A stretch of 64,000 nucleotides of DNA from Atherinomorus stipes (lineage: Eukaryota > Chordata > Actinopteri > Atheriniformes > Atherinidae), in the NCBI GenBank assembly GCA_023101725.1, contig JALJCO010009077.1:470011-534010 (forward strand). Direction: 5' to 3'. The notes beneath the pieces were generated by a model, which saw nothing but the letters and a program-made list of their open reading frames with translations, had not been told where the DNA came from and ran no database searches. This document shows positions 1 through 12,283 of this stretch, piece by piece. The stretch's first letter is position 1. Each line of letters opens with the position of its first letter. Made by a program: the position numbers and the translations under genes.

Positions 1-1578
1 GTGCACGTCATCTTGTCCATCGGATTCTTCTTACAGATATTTTTCTTTATGCTTGTAAAGTTTCCTGTAAATGTCCTGAACAATCAATCAACTCCTGACC
101 AGAAAAAGTTCCATGTGCTTGAAAATCAAACCATCTCGTTTCTTAGAGAGCAGAAACTGTGTCCATCAAACCGTAAAATCCTCAAAGTAGTGGTGTGTTC
201 AGGAAACTGGGATTCAACCAGAGGGTCTTTCACATCTCAGTAAAAGCCCCACTTCATCACAGATTAACAGTAATAAAACACTAAGTTGAGGTCCAGTGGC
301 TCCTGGTCAGATTAAACAGGAGACTCGTCATTCAGTCTCTCCAGAGTCAAAGAGGACTTCTTGAACTCAGCGTATGTATTTGTTGGAGCTGCTCTCATTT
401 TGTTTTTAATCTAATTTACATCCAGAAGCAGCGACGAGGCCAGTGGTGTTTAAGATGAACAGGAAGAAAGGAAACTTGTTTCCACTTAAGCCAAACATGC
501 TGCAGGTACATCATAAACTTTACATTCAGCTAAATACACCACCTTTTACTTTTGATCAAGTCAAAAACAGAGAAAAAAACACGACACCCACATATTCAGG
601 GATTTCAGAGGTGCTTATTACAGTTTCATTGGAGAAACTTTTCCTCTTTTCTTTTATTCAGCCAAGGTGCTATCACTTCATTGTGGATGACAGACGTTTT
701 CAAACTTTTCAGAACTGATTTAAGCTTACACTGGCAGTCAGCTTTTTTAATGACTTTCAAGGGTGGGAAATAAAAGAACAGCTGAGTTACAATCTGCTTC
801 TTTCTCAATATAAGTGACTGTAAACGGAGGATTTTGGACTACCAAGACTTGGTGTTTTTCTTTTTTTAAATACAGATAAAAATAAATTTAAAAAAGAGAC
901 AGATAACAAAATAAGGTGTAATATGTGAATAAAACAGACTTAAAGTAATATGAGTGCAGGCAGTGACTGGTTATATGTATCTGCTTAGCAAAGCCTAAAG
1001 GTTCTCTGGTTTGTTTTAAGAAAGAAAACATCCTAATGTCTTACTGATGGAGATGCTGCTGCAGACAGACAGCATCTAATAAATATTCTGCTTGAGATTT
1101 AAACACAATCCAAGAAGCCACTAGAGGGGACATAAGCAGACTGTGAGCCACCTTGTCTTCCTGGTCTAAGCTGAATAAAAAAAGTGGTGTTTCTTGTTAT
1201 TTTAAATCTTGCGGCATTTTTTAAAATGTGTTATGTCTCTCCTGAAGATATTTTGGTCACAATAAACTAAAAGAAAGAACAGGAAACAGAGTTTGTATTT
1301 TCTACACTTTCCCAGTAAATAAGTTTGTGAAGCCTAAATGACCAGAATGGTGGAGATGACAAACCAGGAACATTAGAAATTATGTTTAATATTGAACTTT
1401 GGTGTAAAAGTGCAAAACAAAGAGTCCTTTCATCTTTTAGTCTGGCACCTGTAAAACATTGAGAGTTTGACTAAAAAGGGATTCTGCTCTGGTAGGAGAA
1501 GTTAGTTCTGGTTTTGTACTGGAGCCACAACAGAGTGGTCAATGTGGTTGGATCAACTGGTGTACTGAAACAGACTCC
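1..1578. other. tasor 3' UTR and downstream intergenic DNA
   Basis: No exon recognised. Minus-strand poly(A) signal candidates for tasor are ATTAAA (1385-1390) and AATAAA (653-658). A plus-strand AATAAA at 1261 could serve a convergent gene: in human, CCDC66 lies convergent to TASOR, but I see no ccdc66 coding sequence here. An 80-codon open frame at 1-243 has no recognisable motif. Confidence 0.45.
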
Positions 1579-2092
1579 CTACATCCCATGAAAGCCTCCT
1601 CCTCGTCCTCCTCTGTACATGTTGCTGCTCGGACCTGTGGGGTTGTAGTACCCTCTTAACAAGTCCCTACCAGTCTGTTGGAAACCCCAAACCAGGGGGG
1701 CACCTGTCGGGGATAAACTTCCTGGCCAAAGATGTGTTGGCCCAAGAAGGCCTCTCATCCCTCCAAGAGGAGTTAGTGGCCCCAGTAAAGGACCTGGAGG
1801 AAAAGGCTGACCATGGAATCGAGGCATGTGGGGGGTCTGCAGGAGGCTGATGCCACGCTGGTGCTGCTGGCTGTAAGATGGGATCTGCGACGGACTCGGA
1901 CGCTCGTTTGGGTTTTGTTGCTGTCGAAGTTGCTGCTGGAAGTGTAGATGGCTCAAGGTAGGATTTGGGTAGTATTCCTGGTTTGTTACCACGGTGATCC
2001 TTGTTCCTGTGACCTCAGTGCTACTGGCCGTGCTGTTGCTTGGTGGTGGTACTTCATCTTTTACTGGCTGTTCCAGATCCGACGGTGTCTTA
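1579..2092 (-). CDS. tasor: tasor exon 28, last coding exon with stop
   Basis: Acceptor CCGGTAG|TAAGAC, phase 2, stop TAG at 1579-1581. Encodes KTPSDLEQPVKDEVPPPSNS, a Gln-rich run HFQQQLRQQQNPNE, a Pro/Gly-rich stretch PFPPGPLLGPLTPLGGMRG and an RGG-like ending RGGRGGGFHGM. RGG tails often bind RNA (inference). Conservation of this end with human is not obvious to me. Confidence 0.85.
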
Positions 2093-5000
2093 CTACCGGA
2101 GAAAAACAACAGGTTCAGCAGCAGCACTATGCAAACATCATGACAAGAATCACTGATCCAACGGCTGTGAGGACTGCAGCTTCATTTTTTTTCAGCCTGT
2201 TGCACCAAATGCCAAGAGACAAAAGGTTTTACATCCCAGAAATCTAATAAAGAAAAATAAACATGTTTATTCTGTCAAGGGTCTTCTTACTAAAGACGGC
2301 CTTGGTGAACTGCTCTTGTTTGGTCCTGAGACTGTTAGCCTTGGGTGACCCTACCAAAAGCATGAAACCCCTGACAACTGAGCTCCTAGGATAGGGCTTT
2401 TCGACTCTGGTCCTCAAGGTCAGGTTTTAGATGTTTCCCTGCTTTGACTCAAGTTATTAGTCGTTGTGCAGAATTTGACAGCAAGCTGTTGGTTCTATTT
2501 AATCTTAATTGGGTGTGTTGGAGCAGAGAAACACCTGAAACATGCAGGGCAGTGGGCCTTCAGGACTGGAGTTGAAGAACCCTGTATTAGGATAATTGGG
2601 ACACACACACACACACACCACTCCACCTCAAAACGGCAGCTTTAGGAGAGACATGCAATGAACTTCCAACACCTAATTCCTTTGTTCAGGTTTTAATGGT
2701 CTGGGGCCTCATTTATAAAACCTTGCATAAGATCCTTACTAAAAGTCTACTTATGCCCAAAACCTAAAGTTTGCCTACGCCAAAAAAATATTCAGATTTA
2801 TAAAACTATGCGTACGCACAGATTCAAGCAACTTCCCCTTTATAAATCACTCTTCCTAGAAGTTTGCACAGGTGAATTTGGCTCATACGCCCCCCCCACA
2901 TTCTACCATAAATGGTCAATGAAAAGTACCTTATGGATGTTTCTGCATATAAATGAGCCAGCTGATCTGAGGCATTTAAAGCTCAATCCTTGCGAACGAA
3001 AAGAGAATAAAACATGATTTCGCAGAGACTGAAGTGGAGGTTCTTGTTGGTGAGTTGGAGCCTCAAAAAAACATTTTATTTGGGCGTCACAGTGGAATCA
3101 CAGATAAACTAAAGTCTGCTGCTGAGTGACAGCAGGTTGTTGTGGCGGTGATGATGCAACAGAGGTTTGCTCCAGAAGTTGCACTGTGGAAGAAACGCTG
3201 TGCCAGAGCGACTGTGTGCAGAACACAGAACATATTTTTGTGTTGTGTGGTGCAGCAAGCCCACCCCCACCCCCCCCCACCCCGTATCTAAACACCTCAG
3301 CCGGTCTTTGGTGAGGCCGATGGCTCCACGACGGAGCGCGCTGTGGTCAGCAGCCGCTGATGCGCGGGGTGGGCACGGTTTCAGCGGAGCGGTTTATCTG
3401 GATCCAGATTGTAGAGAAAAGCACTGCAAAAGTAAATCCGCTTATTAGCCAGTCGTCATCATTTGGCCAGGAAATCCTGATGATCCTTTCTGATTCTCCC
3501 ATCTGTAGGTCCTCCAGCAGCATCGATGCATCCATGCGCAGCATTACGAAGGAGTGTCCCCGGTATTAATATGCTTAGTCGGTCTGACCGTAGCGCACCT
3601 TGTCACAATCTGTGTATTAATGCGGTGTATATATCACCCTGATAATCATCGGAAGAGGAAGATGGTGAGAAAACTTGAAATGGTGATTTAACATAAGTTT
3701 GCTTACTGACCTTTTTATTTATTTGAAAGGTTCTTATAGTTTCAGCTCAACTGCGCAGCATCAATAACGCTGTTAGCTTTATAAATGAGGCCCTGGTATC
3801 TTTTCCTCAAAACGGGTCAAGAAGCAACTTTTCCTCCAGAGCTTTAGCCTCCATTATCCTCCTCTTAAAATCCAACCATTTTTTTGTCCAATTAAAATCA
3901 AGAAATTGAAGTTGCTTTTTGTGATTGTTTCCACATGCAGGGCAGCCATAACAAACATTTGAAAAAACAACAGTCATACAAAACATTTCTGCCACCAGTG
4001 ACATGAACTTAATCGAAGGTTACAAAATTGTAACCCTAGTTTTATCAATACAAGCAGAGCCCTCTACTGGACTCTATGGGTACAACTCTCCTCCAATTAC
4101 GTACATGCGATGGCCCACTGAAATTTTCATGTACGTAGCCAGCCAGTAGGGCGTGTCTACCTTTTTTCCCGTCTCAACGGGTATTTTTCACTTTAGCGGG
4201 TATTAAGGATGAGAATGTGATGTTTCGCTGCTTAACTCCTCCCAAAGTCCTGCCCCAGCCGTCATGTTTGAGAGCTGAGCTGGAGAAGGCTCGGAGTTCA
4301 ACGTTGTTTACCGATATAAGAGAAATGTCTAGAGTTTATTATCACTTCGTTTTATGATGCAAACATGTGCAGTGAAAGGCTGTTACAGTCAACCGGAGGC
4401 CAATAGGTCAGGATTTAACAGCATTGGGGTTTTTTTATATTTCAAAATTAAAACAGTATCATGTGTGATATATCGAAGAAATTCTCCATAGTAATAATTT
4501 GTCATCTCATGTAGTTCAGTGGCTTCTAGTATTATTTTAGGGCTCTCAAGACAGAATGTAATGATAGCTTTAATACAAACAATTAAGCTGATATTTTCAT
4601 CTCAATTATTGTTACCATGATAAAAATCAGAAATTATCTTGATTTTTAGTCCATATTGCACATCCCTAATCAACAGAGGGCTCACTGGTTTCTGGTGTAA
4701 CCAGGCCACGCCGCTTGGCTGACTGCACTAGGAAGAAAGGAGATTACTTTTCACTCCACCATGGGGAGACCATGCTATTGCTGGTCCTGCGGGCTCAAAG
4801 AGAACCACTGGGGGCAATGGGTGTTCGATTTGTTGGCAAACAGATCCACCGTTGCCTTCCCGAATCGTGTCCAGATCTGTCCAGAACCACTTCTAGTTCT
4901 CCACTCGTCTTCCAGGGGGCCGCCCCAGACGTGAGGTGGGCTCCCCTGTTCTCCATTCCTGGAACGTGGAGGGCGCTCAGAGAGAACAGGTGCTCTGAAG

Positions 5001-8000
5001 CCCATGACCACAGGTTCTCTGCCACCATTAACAGGGCCGCAGAATGTACACCGCTCAGTCTGTTGGTGTAAGCAACTGTGGTGCAGATGTCGGTCCTCAC
5101 CAACACGTCTCCCCCTTAACAAGCAACCGAAGTGTTAGAGGTCACTGGTCCTAGTGGTGTCCCGATCAACAAATGTTGTAGGGATCCCCAGTACTGCAGG
5201 TTGCCCTGCACTGATGGAGGGACCGTCAACAGCCAAAACCTTTGCCTCTTGAGGTCTAAGAATAGGCTGGTGAACCATCTTTGTTGGCGACGCATGTGCA
5301 GCAGTCCTCATGGAACCACTGGGTGGGCTGCCACCATGTGCCCCAGTGCCTGCATAACAAGCCAAGGCTGTGACAAGTGGACCCTGTCTCAGCTTGAGAA
5401 TCTCCTGCTGTGGGGCTGTCCGTCTGGAATCCGACAGAGTGGCTCTCAGACTGACAGAATGAGCACAATCCAAGTACTTGGCCTGCTGGCTTTCATGGGG
5501 GGTGCTCTTCTCCCAGTTGATAGCAAATCCCAACTTGGTCAGGTAAAGTATCAACTAAGCTGTGTGTAAAATGGCCCATTGTTTGGACCTGGCCATCACA
5601 ATGAGGTCGTCCAAATAAAAGAAAACTGCCATTAACTTGCCATTAATGGAAGTTCGGCTCATTGGGGGGCCTCTGTGAAAGGGCTGAATCGTTCCTAAAC
5701 GCACCTGGCCTGTTGTCCAAGCTCTAGTGACCGTTCCTGAACGCACCTCTGTTATCCGAGCCGGAGTGATGTCTCCTGAACAGACTGCTGCTGCACAGCA
5801 TCTCACAGTCACTGCGACACAGCTGCTGTTTGATCCACCCGTGGAAATTACGTCTGGAAAACGTGTGGAGGACATTCTGATAGTCCTACTGCTGTTTACC
5901 AGAGATGCAGCTCGTGTAAACCCGGCTGCCTGCCTCTATGTGGTGTTGCGGGTTAAACGAGCGAGATATCTGCTGACGTAATACAACCCTCTCATTGTTC
6001 GCCCTGTCATGCTGACATGAGCAAGGATTGTTTTTGCCAGCTCAGCGGTGACAATCATCGTTCGTCAGGCGGTCAGCACGCTGAGCCGGATCGACCGTGG
6101 AAGAGACGTCAGCTAGCAATGTGCAGGGTTAATGGCGAAGCCGCTACAACTACAAGCGACATTTCCTTAAGCCAGGATCAAACTACACGACTTTTTTCAT
6201 CGTTCACGATGGTCACTATGTCAGATTAACAGAAATTGTGTCATAAAACCGGACGGTGTCTTGTTACTTGTGAGTGGTCACACTACAAGACTGACACCAG
6301 ACAGACAACAGTGATCATCACGTGGTGTCGCAAAAGACAACACGAGACAGGGAGCCGTGACAAGCGGCTGTCAATCAGTCACTTGGTTTGGAGGCCTCTG
6401 AATTGACTGTTTGGGTCACTCATGAAATGGAAATTGGACGGGGACATCAGTTCCCGTCCATTATTGAAGTTTTGGACCTGAGTCTATTAATAAAAATATT
6501 TAAAGCTGCATTTACCGAGGATGCTGTAAACCAGTTTAGAGGTACAAGCTGTTGTATTATTATAATAATAAAGTAAGGAAAGGTAAGGAAACAAGTGTGT
6601 TTTGTGACCAACCTGCATCTGTCGTCCTCTTTAGTACAAGTTGTAGATGCACCAGGTTCAGCTGCTTGAAAAATTTCAGGTTCTTGCTGCTGATCCATCA
6701 CCTCTGCTCCTTCATTGTTGGTTGCATCTGTTATTTTGCTCAGTCCTGCTGCTGCAGCTGTGCTCTGATTAGAGGAAGGGGTTGATGCATCACCATTACT
6801 TGGAGCACAGTTGTCTTTGTGTAACCCCATCTCATCTCCAGGTTCTCCTTGTTGCCTCCTTCCCTCAATGGGAGGCTGTTGCCTGATGTTACTCTTGTTT
6901 TCTTCCCACAGCTTGGAATGGATCGACTCTAGAGTGGCTGAGACAGCTTTCCTGGCAGGGGTGCGCTGGGCTGACTCAGTGGGATCTCCCTGGGCCAAAG
7001 GAGGGGTTTCATGACCGCTGCCTGAACCAACAGGATTGAGAAGTAAATTATTGAGAGGGCTGATTCTCGACTCTGCCTGTAGCTCCAACTGCTGCTGCTG
7101 CTGCTGTAGCTGCTGAAGCTGCTCCTGGCGCTCTGCTTTTAACTGCTTGATGGCACGTTGGAGAAACTCCATGTCTCCAACACGGAAGCCGTCCAGGACA
7201 AGCGGGTCAGACGAATGGGGGAGAGAGGAGACGCTTGCGCTTGACTGTGAAGGGGCGTATTGGGGTTGGTAGCTAGAAGAGATGGACTGGATGTGATCTT
7301 GGAAAGCTGAGGAAGGGAATTCAGAGGCTGAGATAGAGTCCTCACGATCCAGCTGCTTAATGAGACCTGAGGACAGATAGGAGGACTGAGGTGAAGACAC
7401 CAATGGACAGCAGAGTACAGGAAAGCACAGCAGAGTAGAAGAACAGTTTAAGGAGCTTGGGAGATACTTTTTTTGGTTAGACCTTTAAAAGGCATATGCC
7501 ACCCCTGGGTGAAATTGAGCCTCCTCCCACAGTCTCCTGAATTGGACAAGTGGGCAGAAGCGTTTTCTTGCCAACCCAATTATTCTCTGAATCTGACAGC
7601 ACTGACTTTAGCTTAGCTTTGCAAAGTTGCTGTAATCTGGGTTTCCAACTAGCACCACTTGGCAAAAGTTAACTAATCAACTCAAGATTTTTTCCAATCA
7701 CGTTTCGTGACCCGCACATTCTGATCGAGTACAAACGAGAAGCTGATTTCACATCAAAGACTGAGTGAGCGGCATTCAATCGGTCTCTGCCAGACACGTG
7801 ACATTTGTTGCTAAGACGCCATTTCAGGCGTATAAAAGTCAGCGGTCCCGTTTATCAAACAAGCGTGGAAATGAGCGCACATCTGATCATATAAATGATC
7901 TTATTATTGTATCCATGTGTGATTCATAAATGTTCCTGTCTGACCAAACAATAGAATCTACGTCAGAAATCCCTCCTCATCCAGCTGCTTCTACCCTGAA

Positions 8001-11000
8001 GCAGTGCAGACAGGCGGAGGCTGGTCCAAGCCTGACCCGGACTGTCGGATCTGAGCCTGACCCGCACAGGAACAAAAGAAAAAATAACTTTCATTAAGCT
8101 AAGCTAAGAAACAGTCTGCTGACTGAGCACTTATAGACTATAACTTTAGGGTACAGATTACTTAATAGAAACGACGGATCGCCTCCTGTCTTCTGTCTCC
8201 AGGAGCTGCAGGTATCATACCAGCCAGATGATCTTAACAGCAGAGTGTTTTAACTTCTGATGAAGGCGACAACTGATCGCCAAAAATGTTGAAATAAATC
8301 AGACTTTATTATCTCACTGTTGATGTCTGAATAAAGAAAAGAAAGCTCGGCTGCTTGTAAGAAGACGGACAGTCGGGCTGCAGAAACATTTTATAACTTC
8401 ATTTTATAAATCACACATGGATTCAGTCATAAGATCATTGTTATGATCAGATGTGCGCTCATTTCCACGCCAGTTTGACCACTGACAGTTTTACGCCTGA
8501 AATGGCATCAGGTGCTGGTTACTGTTGGTTAAGCAACAAATGTTACGTCACTCAGCGGAGACCGATAGGGGAACTGTATGCCGTGGAAGTACAGGCGAAT
8601 CACAGGCGAAGCACTGCGGATAGTAGCAATGGCAGCACGCATGCGCAGTGCTTTGCCTGTGCAGCACGCATGTGTGAATGAATGAATGACCCTGATCTGA
8701 GGCAAATCGGCAGTTTGTTCAACATATAAGCTCTGATTACAACATAAACAGGCAAACCATTTAATTTCCACTCAAGGTTTGTGGGTTCAATCATATTGTG
8801 ACAAATACTTTAGATCATTATGTAACAGAACATGACAAAATATCTGCGTGTTCAAGACTGTTATCATATTAATAGGGATGGGCATCAGTTAGGATTTATG
8901 GATACTACTACTCCTTAACGGGAGGGAGGAGGAGGAGGGTTGTGGCCGGGGAGAAATTACGTTTGGGGGGGAGGAAGAAGAAGGGGGTTGTGGAAAAGAA
9001 AAAGGGAGGGGTAGATGGTGATTAAAAAAAGTTTTTTTTTCAAGTTTAGATTTATTTATAAGAAAAGAACCCGCAAAGGGGACGTTATCTGTACTCCTTA
9101 TTGGTCTGGTACTTTTTCGGTGCTCTTATCGATACCTTTTTTTTTTTTAAACGATAAGAATACACACTTTGATTTTTACTTGAATAAAAAGGATGCTGTG
9201 GTTAAAAATGGGAGGGTCATATCAGTGCATTCTGCCTAGAAGATAGCCTACAGCTTTTCCAGAACTGGGCTTCCAAGATCATTTCAGATGGTTGTCAGAT
9301 CATTATAAACCAAATAAAATAAATTATAATAGGCATGTCAGTATTAATATGCTAATATAGAGAGATTAATCTGTGAATTTCTCCCGTTTATTTTTTTAAC
9401 AATTAAGTTATTACTCATGTCATAACAAAAATCCACATTTATTAAGTTAGCCTGAATTTGGGATTGTAGTTTGATTCAAAGGTGAACCGAAATCGATTAA
9501 AAACACTTTCTCCATCTTATTTAAAGTCCCATATTATAAAATGACTTTTTAAGTTTTTAAAATAATTATAATTGTGGAGTCTATGGAGACCCCCTGAAGG
9601 GGGGGAAAATGGTACTCTTTTTATTTTTCCTCCCTATTTTTGTGAGAAAATCCCCAGAAGCTTTTTAAAAAAGTCTTTTTGGGAAAAAAAAACCGGCCCC
9701 TCTTAGGCCCCTCCCTTTTTCTGGGGTACCCCCCTCCCTCCCTCTCCTCCCCCCCCCCCGCGCGCCCCCCCCCCCCTATCAATCTTCTAGAGAAAAAGAG
9801 GGGGGGGGGGGGAGGGAAAGTTGCTTTTTTAATAAAAAGAAAAAATATTTATTTAAAAAAGAATGTAATGATTTATTTTTTTTTTTTTTTTAAAAAGAAA
9901 AGAAAAAGTTAGAGTGATTAATTGGGGGTTTCTCTGTCCGCCTTGTCTATAATAAATGGAAAATAACCCCCCCCTACCAAGGAAGGGAGAGGTATATTTG
10001 TTTTATTTTATTATTATAATAAAAAAAAAGTTTATAATATATGAAGTAAAAAATTATTTTCTATAAGAGGGAGGGGAGGGAAGACACCTTTCTTTTTTTT
10101 TTTTAATAATAATATATGGGTTGAAAAAAATAAAAAAAATTTATTAGAAAAGGAGGGGGGGAGGGGGGGGGGGGGGGGTGAGTAAAAAGAAAATTTGGTC
10201 TCGTTTGCAAGGTTGTGGGTTTGAATGAAAGAAAGGGAGATAGAACAAAACGGAAATCACATAAGGGAAGAGAGAGGCTGGAGTGCACACATGACCTGAA
10301 GTTCTGGCCCCCCAGAGAGAAGGGGACGAAGAAAACTAAAAAAATAATATATTAACTTAAATAATATAAAAAAAAAAAAATAATGATTTTTTATTTTTTT
10401 TTTTTTTTTTTTTTAATTTTTTTATTATAAAAAATATATAAAATATATAATAAAAAGTTATTTATTTTTTTTTTTTTTATAATAATAATAATAAAAAAGA
10501 AATTATTTTTAATTTTTTTTATTTTCCGAGGGACACCGGGAGAAAAAAAGAGCCTCCACGGCGAAAACAAGAAGAGGTTTTTGTTGGAAATATTTTTTTT
10601 ATTTGTAATAAAAAATTTTCTTTATTTTCTGTAAACCTATGTTTTAGGGTTTTATATATCTGAATAAAAAAGAAAATAATAACACTCTCCAGCTCTTGTC
10701 CTCAAAAATGACAACACTTCTCGAAACACTAAAAAATAAAAAAAAAAAAAGAAAAAAAAAAAGGAGAGGAAGAGGGGGAGAGAGAAAAGGGAGAAGAGAG
10801 GGGAGAGGGGAGGGGGTTATAAAAAAAAAAAAACAAATTTTTTAAATTAAATATTTATTTTAATAAAAAAAAAAAAAAAAAAAAAAATATATAAATAAAA
10901 AAAAAAAAAAAAAAGAAAAAAGAAAACAAAGAAAAAAATCAAAAATATCAAAAGTGTTTCAATGAACAAAAAAAAACATCCCCCCCCCTTCTAGACTAAG

Positions 11001-12248
11001 AAAAGGTGCAGGAGGAGAATGAACTGACTCGAGAGGGGGAGAGAGGGGGTAGGGGAGCGGTGGTGTGGGTTTTGCAACGGGGGAAAGGCACCTGTCTTCC
11101 AGGGGACCCCAACACGAAAAACCAACACCACCTCAATGCCGCAGCACAACAAGGAAAAAAACAAACATAACACAGAGGAAAAAAAGAAAAAAAAAATACA
11201 AAAAATATTTTATTATTTACATTTTAATTAAGATAAAATATTAAAAATATTTATTTAAAATTCATATATAATATATAATATAATTATATTTTTTTAATTT
11301 TTTATTTACTTTATATTTAATATATTATTATTTACTTTTTATTTATTTTTAATATTTTTAAAAAAAAAAAAAAAAATTATTAATTAAAAAAAATAAATAA
11401 ATAAATAAATTATTTAAAAGTTTAATAAAAAAAAAAAAAACAACAAATGAAAAAAGTAAAAATAAAATAATTTGAGAAAAGAAAAAAAAATAAAAAAAAT
11501 CAAGAGAAAGAATAAAAAACCCTCCTCATCCTAACTACTACTCCCAATATCACTTCTGTTTTTTCGTGAAAAAAACTAATAACCGACAGACAGCAAAGTA
11601 GGAAGGGATACAATCAAAAAAAGGAAAAGGGAAAATAGGAAAAGAAGAAACAGACGATCTGAAACAGACGAAAACACCCGAAGAAGGAGGGTAAAAAGAA
11701 AAAGGGGCATAAAAGGGAAGGCTGGAATCCCGAACTGGGTAAATTAAAAGGAAGGTAAGGGAGAAAAAAAAATAAAAGTGAAAAATTAAACGGGATTCTG
11801 AAACACTCACATCAAAGGAAATCCCCAAAAAACAAACAAAAAAAAAAAAAAAAAAAAAAAAGAAAAAGTAAAAAAATAAAATAAAAAAAAAAAAACAAAA
11901 AAAAAGAAAAAAAAAAGAAAAAAGGGAAAAAAAAAAATTAATAAAAAAAAAAAAAAAAGAAGAAAAAGTATAACACAAAAAAAAAAAAAAAAAAAGGAAA
12001 AAAAAAAAAAAAAAAGAGAAGAGTAATAACGGAGGGGGGGGAAAAGAGTAAAAGTTTTTTCTCAATATTAAAACAAGTTTTTTTTTAGGGAAAAAGAAAA
12101 AAAAAAATTTTTTTTTTTTCTATTAAAAAAAAACAGGGGTACACACTCCAAAAAAAAAAAACACCCGGAAAACCACCCCCCCCAAGCCATTCCCTCTCTC
12201 CTCCCCTCCCCCCCTCCGAAAAGGAAAAGGGGGGGGGCTGGGGGAGAA

Positions 12249-12283
<35 letters not shown>

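Noticed and set aside
1..243. 80-codon open frame at the left edge
   Set aside because: No motif, truncated at the window edge, AT-rich and next to 3' UTR sequence; too weak to call a gene.
6447..7403. 318-codon frame read as a stand-alone gene starting at 7403
   Set aside because: Its middle is tasor exon 27; the first 12 codons and the last part are intronic, shown by splice sites and frame.
11550..12065. 171-codon minus-strand frame rich in Phe
   Set aside because: Translation of poly(A)-derived low-complexity DNA; no real protein features.
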